Below are positions 8,734-17,768 of a stretch of DNA of 64,000 bases, piece by piece. Numbering within the stretch: position 1 is the first letter of the stretch; every line of letters begins with the position of its first letter. Below the pieces are notes generated by a model. That model searched no databases, had not been told where the DNA came from, and worked only from the letters and a program-made list of their open reading frames with translations. The stretch lies in the NCBI RefSeq assembly GCF_001189915.1, contig NZ_LFLS01000002.1:1-64000 (forward strand). Reading direction: 5' to 3'. The position numbers and the translations under genes were made by a program. Source of the stretch: Herbaspirillum autotrophicum (GTDB taxonomy: Bacteria; Pseudomonadota; Gammaproteobacteria; Burkholderiales; Burkholderiaceae_D).

Positions 8734-10377
8734 ATGTTTATTGCGAACTGGAAAGTCGGTACCCGTCTGACGCTGGGATTTGGCATCCTGATATTGATTG
8801 CGGCAGTCTCCACCGCCGTCGGCATCAGCCGTATGCGCTCCCTCAACGACAGCATTGATCTTATCGTCAATGACCGCCAGCCGAAAGTGGCCCTGGCCAA
8901 TAAGGTACTGGACGCGATCAATGCCACCGCAATCGGGTTGCGCAATCTGTTGATGACCGACGATCCCGCGAAACTGGCAGCCTTGCATGCCCGTATCGAT
9001 GCGATTCACAATCAAGCCAGCGCCAGTGTAGCCGAGCTCGGGCGGCGACTGAATACGCCGCGCGGTATTGAAGTGTTTCGCCAGCTGGAAGCGGCACGCG
9101 CCGGATATCTGGCAGTACAGACGGAGTATCTGGCATTGGTGACGCAAGGCAAGAAAACCGAAGCAGCAGCTTTTTTGCTGGACCAGGTGACGCCGGCCGA
9201 GGAAAAATATCTTGCTCAGGCCAGCAATCTGGCACAGCTCGGCGCCAAACTGATGACGGAAAGCAGCCTGCTGGCGGCGGATCAATATCGGATCGGCGTG
9301 GAGCTGATGTTCGGCCTGGCGGCGGCGTCGATGTTGCTGGCGGCGGCGTTTGCGTATTGGGTCACGCGCAGCATTACGGTACCGTTGCGGGCGGCGGTAC
9401 AGATTGCCAGCACCGTTGCCAGTGGTGATTTGCGCAGTCGTATCGGGGCCCAGAGTGCGGACGAAACCGGCGACCTGATGCGGGCGCTGGCGGCAATGAA
9501 TCGCAGTCTGACGGAGATCGTACGGCAGGTCCGTGGCGGCACCGATAATATTGCGGCAGCCTCTACCGAGATCGCCAGCGGCAATCTTGATTTGTCTTCC
9601 CGTACCGAGCAGCAGGCAGCGTCACTGGAAGAAACCGCGTCCTCGATGGAGCAATTGACGTCGACCGTCAAACAAAATGCCGAGAACGCCCGGCAGGCAA
9701 ATCAGATGGCGTTGTCGGCGTCCGACGCCGCGCGTCATGGCGGCGCTGTCATCGATAACGTGGTGGCTACCATGTCGGCGATTCACGCCTCCTCGAAGAA
9801 GATGGCGGAAATCATCAGCGTGATCGACGGCATTGCCTTTCAAACCAATATTCTGGCCTTGAATGCAGCAGTCGAAGCGGCACGCGCCGGGGAGCAGGGG
9901 CGCGGTTTTGCGGTGGTCGCCAGCGAAGTGCGCAATCTGGCGCAACGTTCGTCCAAAGCAGCCCGGGAAATCAAGTTGCTGATCGATGATTCGGCGCGCG
10001 AAGTGGCTGCCGGCAATCTGCATGTCAGCGCCGCGGGTGCCACCATGGAAAGCATTGTCACCAGCGTGCGCAAAGTGACCGATATCGTGGCGGAAATCGC
10101 CGCCGCCAGCGAAGAGCAGCAATTGGGTATCGGTCAGGCGTATCAGGCGATCACCGCCATGGATGGCGTGACGCAGCAAAATGCAGCCCTGGTGGAGCAA
10201 GCTGCTGCCGCCGCTCAATCCTTGCAGGATCAGGCCGCCACATTGCTCAACACGGTCAGCACCTTTACGCTGGAAGCAGAACCACCGGCGCTTGCCGGCG
10301 GCCTGCATGCCGTTGCGGTATCGGTTGCAGTATCAGCGTCAACTTCAACCGCGACCGCGCCGCAATTGGCCGCCTGA
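8734..10377 (+). CDS. Methyl-accepting chemotaxis protein (4-helix-bundle sensor)
   Basis: This 547-residue chemoreceptor has transmembrane segments near residues 10-32 and 190-211 around a periplasmic helical-bundle domain of the 4HB/Tar type. A HAMP domain (about 212-265) and a long signalling coiled coil follow. The hairpin tip is well conserved: [37 protein letters not shown], with NLAQRS after it. Methylation helices on both sides contain typical paired Glu/Gln. There is no C-terminal CheR-binding pentapeptide, so it depends on other receptors or adaptors for efficient methylation. It follows the globin-coupled sensor by 55 bp and may share its transcript. The ligand is unknown. Confidence 0.95.
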   Translation: MFIANWKVGTRLTLGFGILILIAAVSTAVGISRMRSLNDSIDLIVNDRQPKVALANKVLDAINATAIGLRNLLMTDDPAKLAALHARIDAIHNQASASVAELGRRLNTPRGIEVFRQLEAARAGYLAVQTEYLALVTQGKKTEAAAFLLDQVTPAEEKYLAQASNLAQLGAKLMTESSLLAADQYRIGVELMFGLAAASMLLAAAFAYWVTRSITVPLRAAVQIASTVASGDLRSRIGAQSADETGDLMRALAAMNRSLTEIVRQVRGGTDNIAAASTEIASGNLDLSSRTEQQAASLEETASSMEQLTSTVKQNAENARQANQMALSASDAARHGGAVIDNVVATMSAIHASSKKMAEIISVIDGIAFQTNILALNAAVEAARAGEQGRGFAVVASEVRNLAQRSSKAAREIKLLIDDSAREVAAGNLHVSAAGATMESIVTSVRKVTDIVAEIAAASEEQQLGIGQAYQAITAMDGVTQQNAALVEQAAAAAQSLQDQAATLLNTVSTFTLEAEPPALAGGLHAVAVSVAVSASTSTATAPQLAA

Positions 10378-10380
10378 CCG

Positions 10381-10503
10381 TTACCAGCGATACGTGGCAG
10401 TCAGTCTGGCCGTACGCGGATTGCCGTAGATGCAGCAGATATCGTTGTAGCAACCGGAGATGAATTCCTTGTCGAACAGACAATCGACGGCGCCAGTATC
10501 TGG
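10381..10503 (-). pseudogene. Remnant: C-terminus of a TonB-dependent siderophore receptor
   Basis: Read on the minus strand, these bases encode about 40 residues ending in a TAA at 10383-10381. They include CLFDKEFISGCYND and YGNPRTARLTATYRW with a terminal aromatic. This is the usual ending of FhuA/FhuE-like TonB-dependent receptors: an NLFDKEY-like motif, a Cys pair, YGxPRT and a final beta strand. The rest of a roughly 700-residue receptor is absent. Upstream lies the monooxygenase gene ending at 10642, and the 138 bp between do not continue the reading frame recognisably. I read it as the scar of a deletion. Confidence 0.7.
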
Positions 10504-10641
10504 CGCGGGTCGGTACCGGGGTTGTTGTGCACGTTCTGTTCTTTGACCAGGCCTGTCGGGCGAGAGGAAAATGCGCCGCTGTCATCGACGGCATCTCCAC
10601 CAAGAGGCCGCTGCGATTGTCGCCTGATGCGTTGCCGGCAA

Positions 10642-11979
10642 TCAGGCCGCCCGGCGGCTGAAATGAGGCGGCCGCACCAGCCCCAGATGCTCGCGCAGGG
10701 TGCTGCCCTGATAGTCGTGGCGGAACAGACCGCGCCGCCGCAGCTCGGGCAACACCAGTTCTATGAAGTCTTGCAGGCCGCCCGGCAATACCGGCGACAT
10801 GATGTTGAAGCCGTCGGCGCCGCCTTGTTCGAACCATTGCTGTAACTGGTCGGCAATCGACGCCGGCGTGCCGACCACTTGCAAATGTCCGCGTGCCCCG
10901 GCCACGCGCAAGTATGTCTGACGGATGGTGAGGTTGTCGCGCCGCGCCAGATCCAGCAATAAACGCTGGCGGCTCTTCATGCCGTTGGTCTCAGGCAATT
11001 CAGGCACCGGGCCATCCACCGGGTAACCCGAAAGATCGGCGCCGGTCAGTTGCGACAGCAGCCCCACGCCGACTACCGGGTGAATCAAGTCCTGTAATTT
11101 CTGGAATTTTTCTTCCGCTTCGGCCTGGGTCTTTGCGACCACCGGAAAAATGCCCGGCATGATCTTGACCGCATCCGGTGAGCGTCCGGCAGCTTGTGCC
11201 CGGGTTTTGATATCGGCGTAAAAGGATTGCGCTTCCTGCAAGGTCTGGTGGGCGATAAAAATCACTTCAGCGGTGCGCGCGGCCAGACTTTTCCCGGCTT
11301 CCGATGCACCGGCTTGCACCATGACCGGCTTGCCTTGCGGCGAACGCGATACATTCAGCGGCCCGCGCACCGAAAAATGCGGACCTTTGTGATGCAGGAC
11401 GTGCAGCTTGTCGGGTTCAAAATAGATGCCGTTTTCCTGATCGCGGACAAAGGTATCGTCTTCCCAGCTATCCCACAAACCACTGACCACGTCATGAAAC
11501 TCTTCTGCGCGCTGATAGCGATGTTCGTGCAGTGCATGTTGATTCAGACTGAAATTCTCGGATTCGCCATTGCCGCTCGATGTCACCAGATTCCAGCCGG
11601 CGCGGCCGCCGCTGATCAGATCCAGTGAGGCGAATTTGCGCGCCACGTTATACGGTTCGTTGAAGGTTGTCGAGGCGGTGCCGATCAGTCCGATTTTTTC
11701 GGTGGCGGCAGCCAGCGCCGACAATAATGTCAGCGGTTCGAACTGGTCGGAGCGGGCGGTGCGCGATAACGACGGCAGGTAACTGCCGCGCACGCCGACC
11801 GAATCGGCGACGAAGATGGCGTCGAATTTTGCTTGCTCGGCCATTTTTGCCAGCGCCACATAATGCCGGAAATTGCTGCCGGCATCGGCTTGCGCATCGG
11901 GATGACGCCAGGCGGCGATGTGATGCCCGGTCGCCATCAAAAAAGCACCGAGGCTAAGTTGTTGTTTGCGAGATGTCAT
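10642..11979 (-). CDS. FMN-dependent monooxygenase, NtaA/SnaA/DszA family
   Basis: A 445-residue bacterial-luciferase-type monooxygenase. It shows the family's N-terminal GAFLMATGHHIAAWRHP, the block NEPYNVARKFASLDLISGGRAGWNLVTS, and LWDSWEDD, followed by HHKGPHFSVRGPLN. Members use reduced FMN from a separate reductase to oxidise nitrilotriacetate, pristinamycin, sulfones or related organosulfur compounds. The start at 11979 has AGGAG upstream; the frame runs further open but is uncharacteristic there. It is the last gene of a minus-strand operon with a MetNIQ-type transporter, which suggests a sulfur-bearing substrate. It is clearly paralogous to the enzyme at 49107-50450. No flavin reductase gene is visible nearby. 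Confidence 0.92.
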   Translation of the reverse strand: MTSRKQQLSLGAFLMATGHHIAAWRHPDAQADAGSNFRHYVALAKMAEQAKFDAIFVADSVGVRGSYLPSLSRTARSDQFEPLTLLSALAAATEKIGLIGTASTTFNEPYNVARKFASLDLISGGRAGWNLVTSSGNGESENFSLNQHALHEHRYQRAEEFHDVVSGLWDSWEDDTFVRDQENGIYFEPDKLHVLHHKGPHFSVRGPLNVSRSPQGKPVMVQAGASEAGKSLAARTAEVIFIAHQTLQEAQSFYADIKTRAQAAGRSPDAVKIMPGIFPVVAKTQAEAEEKFQKLQDLIHPVVGVGLLSQLTGADLSGYPVDGPVPELPETNGMKSRQRLLLDLARRDNLTIRQTYLRVAGARGHLQVVGTPASIADQLQQWFEQGGADGFNIMSPVLPGGLQDFIELVLPELRRRGLFRHDYQGSTLREHLGLVRPPHFSRRAA

Positions 11980-12047
11980 GAACGGCAAGCTCCTGAGACT
12001 GGTAAAGAAACGTTGGTGATGGTGTTGCCGCCCGGGCTGGCGGGTGC

Positions 12048-12704
12048 TTAGCGGTGGCGGCGCAGATATTGCACAAAGCGGTCGCCAAAGGTTTGCGAGC
12101 CGGTGACCAGCACAAACAGCAGCGCCACCACGTACAACATGATGGCGGTGTCGTAGCGCTGATAGCCGTAGCGGATTGCGAGGTCGCCCAGACCGCCGGC
12201 GCCGAGTGCGCCGGCCATGGCCGAGGTGTTGAACAGCGCGACGATGGAAATCGTCATGCCGGCGGCAATTCCCGGAAAGGCTTCCGGCAACAGCACATGG
12301 CGCACGATGTGCCAGCGACCGCACCCCATTGCCTGCGCGGCTTCAATCAGGCCGCCATTGACTTCGCGCAGGCTGATTTCCGTAATGCGGGCGAAGTAGG
12401 GCGTAATGCCGATGGTCAGCGGAATGATCGCCGCCGGTACGCCGATGGCGGAGCCGATCAGCAGCCGCGTCACCGGGATGAACAAGATCAGCATGATGAT
12501 GAACGGCGTGGCGCGGACGCCGTCGACGACAGTGGCAAGCAGGCGATACACGCGTGGCGAAGGTTCGATGCCGCGCGGCGACGTGACTACCAGCAATACC
12601 GCGAGCGGCAAACCGATCAGAAACGCAATCACGGCCGAGACGCTGACCATGGTGAGCGTCTCCAAGAATGCTTGCAGGAATTTTTCAAACAAGGGACTGG
12701 ACAT
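12048..12704 (-). CDS. metI: ABC transporter permease, MetI family
   Basis: This 218-residue inner-membrane protein has about five hydrophobic helices and the permease coupling loop EAAQAMGCGRWHIVRHVLLPEAFPGI. It forms the channel of a methionine-type (MUT family) importer with the adjacent MetN and MetQ. The ATG at 12704 lies inside the end of metN, a 20-bp overlap, with GGAG upstream. Length agrees with E. coli MetI (217). The operon context with two oxygenases suggests transport of methionine derivatives or other organosulfur compounds rather than methionine itself. Confidence 0.92.
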   Translation of the reverse strand: MSSPLFEKFLQAFLETLTMVSVSAVIAFLIGLPLAVLLVVTSPRGIEPSPRVYRLLATVVDGVRATPFIIMLILFIPVTRLLIGSAIGVPAAIIPLTIGITPYFARITEISLREVNGGLIEAAQAMGCGRWHIVRHVLLPEAFPGIAAGMTISIVALFNTSAMAGALGAGGLGDLAIRYGYQRYDTAIMLYVVALLFVLVTGSQTFGDRFVQYLRRHR

Positions 12705-13857
12705 AGCCGATGATCTCCGGAACAGGTAATTCTTTATCTTGATGCGCTGCTGCATTGAAATCCGGCTGCCAGGCGCCGGGGACGGTAATCAGCAAGCGGC
12801 CATACAGATAGCCCTGGACGTTTTCGACATTGCCGTGCAGCACTTGCGCGCCGGGGCCGGCCAGTTGGTGCAACTGCGTCAGATCCAGCTGACCGGACGG
12901 ATTGCCGGTATAACGCAAGCTGACGACAGTACGGTAAGGCGCAGCCGGCGGCGTTGCCAGCAAGCGACTGCCAAGATTGGCCGGCAACGTTTGCAGCGCG
13001 GGATTGAGCAGGGAGGCGGTCACCGGATGCCGCGGATCGCCGAGAACGGTCCACACTTCTCCCTGCTCCACTATCTGGCCGCGGTCCAGTACGGCGACCC
13101 GGTCGCAAATCTCGCGCACCACGTCCAGTTCATGAGTGATCAGAATGATGGTCAGTCCCAGCCGGCGGTTGATGTCGCGCAGCAGGGCCAGGATCGATTG
13201 CGTGGTTTCCGGATCAAGTGCGGAAGTTGCCTCATCGCACAGCAACAGATCGGGCGAATGCACCAGCGCGCGGGCAATGCCGACGCGCTGCTTTTGACCG
13301 CCGGACAGTTGCGCCGGATACGCGTCGCGTTTGTCAGCCAGCCCAACCAGTTCCAGCAAGGCCGCCACTTTGTCGTCGATCTCGCGCTTGGGCGTTCCCG
13401 CCGCCAGCAAGGGCAGGCCGATGTTTTGCGCGACGGTTTTGGCCGACAGCAGGTTGAAGTGCTGAAAGATCATGCCGATCTTGCGTCGCAAGGCACGCAA
13501 TTGCAAACGGTCCAGCGATGCAATATCGCGGCCGTTGATATGTACCGTGCCGGTGCTGATGCTTTCGAGACGGTTGATGGCGCGGATCAGCGTCGACTTG
13601 CCGGCGCCGCTGCGGCCGATCACGCCAAATATCTCGCCGCGCACGATATCGAGCGCGATATCTTTCAGCGCGAAGGCATCACTGCGTTGTCCGGCATACT
13701 GTTTGGATACCAGGTCGAAGCGCACCAGCGGCAGCGTGTCGGGTGCAGCGGTGCCGGCTGTTGGCGCCACCGGTAAATGCCTCGCGGCGGCTGCCGATCC
13801 GGTGGTGTCAGTGCCGGCCTCAAGCTGGCCGGAATCTGATAGAGCAAAAGTTGTCAT
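12685..13857 (-). CDS. metN: ABC transporter ATP-binding protein, MetN family
   Basis: A 390-residue ATPase. Walker A is GRSGAGKST, the Q-loop lies in MIFQHFNLL, the signature is LSGGQKQR, Walker B is LLLCDEATSALDP, and the switch histidine follows in ITHE. After about residue 290 a C-terminal domain follows (VVSLRYTGNPSGQ and onward), matching the NIL/ACT-like regulatory domain by which methionine inhibits MetN. There is an N-terminal extension of about 45 residues rich in Ala, Thr and Pro before the ATPase domain. I chose ATG 13857; a TTG at 13905 is possible. Neither has a strong ribosome-binding site. Confidence 0.92.
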   Translation of the reverse strand: MTTFALSDSGQLEAGTDTTGSAAAARHLPVAPTAGTAAPDTLPLVRFDLVSKQYAGQRSDAFALKDIALDIVRGEIFGVIGRSGAGKSTLIRAINRLESISTGTVHINGRDIASLDRLQLRALRRKIGMIFQHFNLLSAKTVAQNIGLPLLAAGTPKREIDDKVAALLELVGLADKRDAYPAQLSGGQKQRVGIARALVHSPDLLLCDEATSALDPETTQSILALLRDINRRLGLTIILITHELDVVREICDRVAVLDRGQIVEQGEVWTVLGDPRHPVTASLLNPALQTLPANLGSRLLATPPAAPYRTVVSLRYTGNPSGQLDLTQLHQLAGPGAQVLHGNVENVQGYLYGRLLITVPGAWQPDFNAAAHQDKELPVPEIIGYVQSLV

Positions 13858-13932
13858 GGTAAATAGCAGTCGGTGGTTGAGGCGGTGTTGCTCTGCGGCG
13901 CGCAACGGCGTGGCAACACCGTGGGGCCAATA

Positions 13933-14754
13933 TCAGAACGCCGGCGTCATTACATTCTTGAATTTGCTGTCGATCAGTTGTCGCACTTCATCTGATTGGT
14001 ACGACTTGATCAGTGGCGCGACCCAAGGCTTGTTTTTGTCTGCTTCACGAATCACCAGAATCTGGGTGTAGCGTTTGGTGGTTTCCTTGTTTTCCACTGC
14101 CAGTGCGTCGCTGAGTGACAGTTTTGCCAATTGGAATGCCAGGTTGGCATTGACGGCACCGGCATCTACGTCGGGTAGCGAGTTGGCCAGAATCGTGGTG
14201 GAAATTTCGATCAATTGCAGTTTTTTCGGATTGGCGACGACATCCAGCACGCTGGCATTGCCTTTGAGCGGATTGAAATCGGCCCGCAATTTGATCAGGC
14301 CGTTGTCTTGTAGCGCCAGCAGGGCACGGCTCTGGTTGGCTTCATCGGCAGGGATGGCAAACTTGCCGCCCACCGGAATATCGGCCAGCGTCTTGTGCTT
14401 TTTGGAATAGATGGCCAGCGGCACGGTGTAGATGTCGGCGGCCTTGATCAGTTTGTATTTGCGGTTGGCCACTTCGCTGTTGAGAAATACCACGTGCTGA
14501 TAGGCGTTGGCGCTGATGTCGCCGCCGACCAGTGCTTCATTGGGACTGACGATGCCATCGAATACCACCGGCACAATCTTGAGGCCGTTGCGCGGCGCCG
14601 CCTTGGCGGCAGCTTCCGTGACTTGCTCGAACGGACCGCCGAGCGTGCCGACGCGTACCGCAGCAGGATCGGCGGCCAGCGCCTGCGCGCTGACGCCAGT
14701 CAGCAGCAGGGTGGAAAGGGTGGTGACCAGCAAAGCGTGCAAAGGTTTTTTCAT
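13933..14754 (-). CDS. metQ: MetQ/NlpA-family substrate-binding protein
   Basis: A 273-residue periplasmic binding protein with an N-terminal signal peptide (MKKPLHALLVTTLSTLLLTG) and a likely cleavage after ALA near residue 28. E. coli MetQ is a lipoprotein, but no lipobox cysteine is present here, so it should be soluble in the periplasm. Family blocks are visible: VRVGTLGGPFEQV, AYQHVVFLN, GGKFAIPADEANQSRALLALQ and the C-terminal KSYQSDEVRQLIDSKF. It heads the metQ-metN-metI set and is separated from the oxygenase gene upstream by 132 bp. Substrate is inferred to be a sulfur compound. Confidence 0.93.
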   Translation of the reverse strand: MKKPLHALLVTTLSTLLLTGVSAQALAADPAAVRVGTLGGPFEQVTEAAAKAAPRNGLKIVPVVFDGIVSPNEALVGGDISANAYQHVVFLNSEVANRKYKLIKAADIYTVPLAIYSKKHKTLADIPVGGKFAIPADEANQSRALLALQDNGLIKLRADFNPLKGNASVLDVVANPKKLQLIEISTTILANSLPDVDAGAVNANLAFQLAKLSLSDALAVENKETTKRYTQILVIREADKNKPWVAPLIKSYQSDEVRQLIDSKFKNVMTPAF

Positions 14755-14886
14755 GTAGTTTCCCCGAAAATGTATAGATGAAATTGAACGACGTTGAGTA
14801 AAAAAATAAATGAACAGGCGACCAGAAATCCGGCGCTGACGTCGTTGCCGTCGCGCAGCGCATGCGATGTCAGAAGATGGTCCGTT

Positions 14887-16119
14887 TCAGGTAGCGTTGA
14901 GCGGCGCGTTCTGTTCGAGTGCGAGGCAGCCGGCACCTTCCAGAATCAGATCGTTTTGCGGTTGATGTACGCGGCTGCAAAGCACGTCCCGATAATGTCT
15001 TTCGAGCGGATTGTTGCGGGTCAGGCCGTGATTGCCGATCAGACTCAGGGCGCGTTCAACCACCGCAATCGCGTTTTGCGTCACGCTGTATTTGATCAGC
15101 GCGGGGTTGAGTGCCGGAGCCACTGCCGGGTTCAACGCGGAAGCGGTCGGTTCGCGCTTGCCGCCAAGATCGCGTTTTGCAGCGGCCAGCAACTGGGCAT
15201 TGACTTGCAGCCAGGCTTCGATTTCACCGACGGCGTGCCGGAAGCGCGGTACCTGCGCCAGCGACGTCTTCAGATTGCTCGGCCGGCGCTGGTTGATCCA
15301 TGGCAGCAGCCAGTTCCGCGCGGATCTGGCGACACCGTCGTACAAGGCGGACAGCATGACCGGCAGCCAGGCATTGAGGCCGATGTCCTGGCGTGCCCAT
15401 TCTTCCGGCGTGCGCAGATCGACGGCATGGTTGTCGGGAATCCAGACATTGTCCAGAATCACATCGTGACTGCCGCTGGCGCGCAGGCCGAGGTGATCCC
15501 AGGTCGGTTCGATGCGCACGCCGGGCGCTTGCAACGGCACCAGAAATTCGCCGATCCTGCCATCGCTGGCATCGGTAGTACCCCAGACGATGCCCCAGGT
15601 CAGCCCCGGTGCACCGGTGGAATACAGCTTGTGCCCGCTGATGCGCCAGCCGCCTTCGCTTCTGACGGCGAGCGTGGCCGGCCTGCCGCCGCGTACCGGA
15701 CTGCCTTGTTCCGGTTCGACCCGCAGCGCATTGATCAGCGCACCGTCTTGCACCGCGCGGCGAAATACTTCTTGCCGTACCGCCAGCGGCCAGGTGTCAT
15801 TAACCACGATGGAGCGATGGTGCAAGGTTTGCATCAGCAACACCAGCGCGGTGGAGGGATCGCCGGCGGCGATCAGGCCGATGACATCCACCACGTCAGC
15901 GAAATCGGCATCGACGCCGCCCGCCGCCGCTGGCACTGCCAGCGCCAGCAAGCCATGCCGGTGCAGGTCGGCGATGTTGTCATGATTGAAGCTGCCGTCG
16001 CGGTCGGCCTGCGGTGCACGCTGCGCCAACTGGTTCACCAGTTGTGCCGCGGCCGCCACCGGGTGCTGTCGGACCTGAGCAAGTGCGGTATGCAAATGGG
16101 TGCTGTCGATGGCATTCAT
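14887..16119 (-). CDS. Acyl-CoA dehydrogenase-family monooxygenase (SfnB/DszC-like)
   Basis: A 410-residue flavoprotein of the acyl-CoA dehydrogenase fold: a helical N-terminal domain, a central beta domain with WRISGHKLYSTGAPGLTWGIVW and the PTWDHLGLRASGSHDVILDNV block, then a C-terminal four-helix bundle. The block order and the GLRASGSHDV motif are those of the dibenzothiophene-monooxygenase and SfnB subgroup, which uses reduced flavin to oxygenate sulfur compounds rather than dehydrogenating acyl-CoAs. Its start overlaps the stop of the upstream flavoprotein gene by four bases. The neighbours (MetNIQ and an SnaA-type enzyme) support an organosulfur role. No flavin reductase is obvious except possibly the upstream flavoprotein. 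Confidence 0.88.
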   Translation of the reverse strand: MNAIDSTHLHTALAQVRQHPVAAAAQLVNQLAQRAPQADRDGSFNHDNIADLHRHGLLALAVPAAAGGVDADFADVVDVIGLIAAGDPSTALVLLMQTLHHRSIVVNDTWPLAVRQEVFRRAVQDGALINALRVEPEQGSPVRGGRPATLAVRSEGGWRISGHKLYSTGAPGLTWGIVWGTTDASDGRIGEFLVPLQAPGVRIEPTWDHLGLRASGSHDVILDNVWIPDNHAVDLRTPEEWARQDIGLNAWLPVMLSALYDGVARSARNWLLPWINQRRPSNLKTSLAQVPRFRHAVGEIEAWLQVNAQLLAAAKRDLGGKREPTASALNPAVAPALNPALIKYSVTQNAIAVVERALSLIGNHGLTRNNPLERHYRDVLCSRVHQPQNDLILEGAGCLALEQNAPLNAT

Positions 16120-17609
16120 GTCAGATTTGCTCCAGCCAAAACAGGGAATTTGTCGTCTTCAAGAGATTCAGTTGCATCGGCATGGGTCTCCTGCTCGATC
16201 AATGCCGCCAGTGCCAATGCGGTTGCGGTAGCGCCCGTCAGTTGTTCCGGAATCGAATTGGATTCCCACACCGCGCCGCGCAGCGGATGGCCGACGGCAA
16301 ACAGCTGCCGGGAAGCGCGGCCATCGCGGCCGATGACGGCGCCACTGGCAGGATCGGCAGCAATGCCGAAGCCGGTTTCGTGCGGCTGCACCAGTTGCTG
16401 CTTCAGCAAATTGCGGATCAGTGCATCGTCGATCTTGCGCCAGTCGAATTCATAACCTTGCGCATTGACCACGCGATCCACCAGAATGCTGTGGGAGGTG
16501 CCGTCGCTGCGCTGAGCCCAGAGCACGTCGATTTTCTGTCCGGGGCCTGACCGTACTGCGGTGATGCGGCCGGTGAGTTGTTGATAGCGGCCGGCGGCAA
16601 CGATTTTTTCCAGCTTGTAACCGGACTCCGGCGCTGCGCGGTGCAGCGCAATTTCCCAATAGGGTCGCAAATGGCGCAAGAAGCGCTGCCGGTCTTTGAG
16701 AGAAGCGTGGGTCCAGAGTTGTGGCAAATGCGGACGGACTGCACCGGGCAGGCGTTGCCAGTTATGACCGCCGGCACGGATCGCATGCCGCGCCGCTTGC
16801 ACCTGACGCAACAGCGCGCGCAGTGTGCGGGGCAGATTGTCCGGCGCCAATACGTCGGGCCACGGGTCGGCATCTTCGCGGCGTTTGACCTGCAGGCCAC
16901 GACGCGAAATGCTGAAGTAATTTCCGTTAAAACCGTGTTTTTCGGCATTCAGCATCGCATCGAGCGCAGTCAGGCTGGAGCCGATCAGCAACAGGCTGCT
17001 GTCCGCGCGCACCGCCCGCCAGGCGTCATCACGCCAGACATCGTCAATCAGGCGCGGATCGTGTTGCAATTCCGGTGCAATGGTGAATGTGCTGGCGGCA
17101 TCGGCACGAAACAGGCCGGTCGCCAGCACCACTTTGTCGGCGTTCCACGTGTCGCCGCTGGCAGCGGTAATCAGATAGCCCCGGTTGCTTTCCTGGAGAT
17201 CGGTTACCCGATCTTTCACTTTCTCGATGTGGACGCGACGCGCATCCTGCAGCAACGCCGCTTGCAAGGTCGCTTGCACGTAGATGCCGAAAATCCAGCG
17301 CGGCGGAAAGCTGTTGTCGAATGCCACGCCGGCCGGTGGTTGCCAGCCATACTGTGCCGCGTGTTGCGCCAGCCATGTAGCCAGATGCCCCGGGTTTTCC
17401 GGATACAAGCCGAACATGCGCGCCGGACCGTTGATCAGATGATCGTTGTTGCGGGTACTGTAAGCGATGCCGCGCCCCAGTTCATGCGTGCTTTCAAAGA
17501 TGATCAGATGCAGCGGCCGGGTGCAGGCCTCGATCAGCTTGAGCGCCGTCACTGCGCCGGCAAAGCCGCCGCCGATGATGGCAATGCGTTGACGTGAGAT
17601 GGTTGTCAT
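16116..17609 (-). CDS. FAD/NAD(P)-binding flavoprotein
   Basis: This 497-residue protein begins with a Rossmann motif, IAIIGGGFAGAVTALKLIE. It then has HLINGPARMFGLYPENPGHLATWL and a second nucleotide-binding stretch, SSLLLIGSSLTALDAML. This is the FAD-NAD(P)-binding domain found in a poorly characterised family related to ornithine/lysine N-monooxygenases. A NAQGYEFD segment follows near residue 390. It is the first gene of the operon, 160 bp from the divergent tetR-type gene, and is translationally coupled to the acyl-CoA-dehydrogenase-like enzyme. It may supply reduced flavin to, or oxidise the same substrate as, the two monooxygenases. That is inference. Confidence 0.82.
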   Translation of the reverse strand: MTTISRQRIAIIGGGFAGAVTALKLIEACTRPLHLIIFESTHELGRGIAYSTRNNDHLINGPARMFGLYPENPGHLATWLAQHAAQYGWQPPAGVAFDNSFPPRWIFGIYVQATLQAALLQDARRVHIEKVKDRVTDLQESNRGYLITAASGDTWNADKVVLATGLFRADAASTFTIAPELQHDPRLIDDVWRDDAWRAVRADSSLLLIGSSLTALDAMLNAEKHGFNGNYFSISRRGLQVKRREDADPWPDVLAPDNLPRTLRALLRQVQAARHAIRAGGHNWQRLPGAVRPHLPQLWTHASLKDRQRFLRHLRPYWEIALHRAAPESGYKLEKIVAAGRYQQLTGRITAVRSGPGQKIDVLWAQRSDGTSHSILVDRVVNAQGYEFDWRKIDDALIRNLLKQQLVQPHETGFGIAADPASGAVIGRDGRASRQLFAVGHPLRGAVWESNSIPEQLTGATATALALAALIEQETHADATESLEDDKFPVLAGANLT

Positions 17610-17660
17610 GGTGATGAAATCCGGAAGATGATTTGTCTGAATTGATTTGAATAATAAGAC

Positions 17661-17674
17661 AGACAGACCTGTCT
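17661..17674. promoter_or_regulatory. Probable TetR operator AGACAG-N2-CTGTCT
   Basis: A perfect 6-bp-arm palindrome lies in the 160-bp region between the flavoprotein gene and the divergent tetR-type gene, within an AT-rich stretch containing TTATTAT that could be a -10 element on the minus strand. A repeated ACAG and a second TGTCT-like half nearby could extend the site. This is the usual position for an autoregulated TetR site that also controls the divergent operon. Confidence 0.65.
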
Positions 17675-17768
17675 TGTTAGTCTATTTTCTGATATCGTTA
17701 TGACGTTATTGCCGCGCCGGAAAAATGCATCAGCCGACTGTCGCAAGTACAATCAACAGCATTTCCCG

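Noticed and set aside
6201-8945. Very long open frame on the minus strand opposite the globin-coupled sensor
   Set aside because: It is antisense to a gene with complete globin, GGDEF and EAL motifs; its own translation is rich in His, Gln and Arg with no domain, a common shadow in GC-rich DNA.
10504-10641. Continuation of the TonB receptor remnant
   Set aside because: One frame reads GLVKEQNVHNNPGTDP, but it is not in frame with the remnant and does not match the expected penultimate strands of a receptor.
13933-14754. MetQ as a lipoprotein
   Set aside because: The signal peptide has no cysteine at the cleavage site, so lipidation is not supported.
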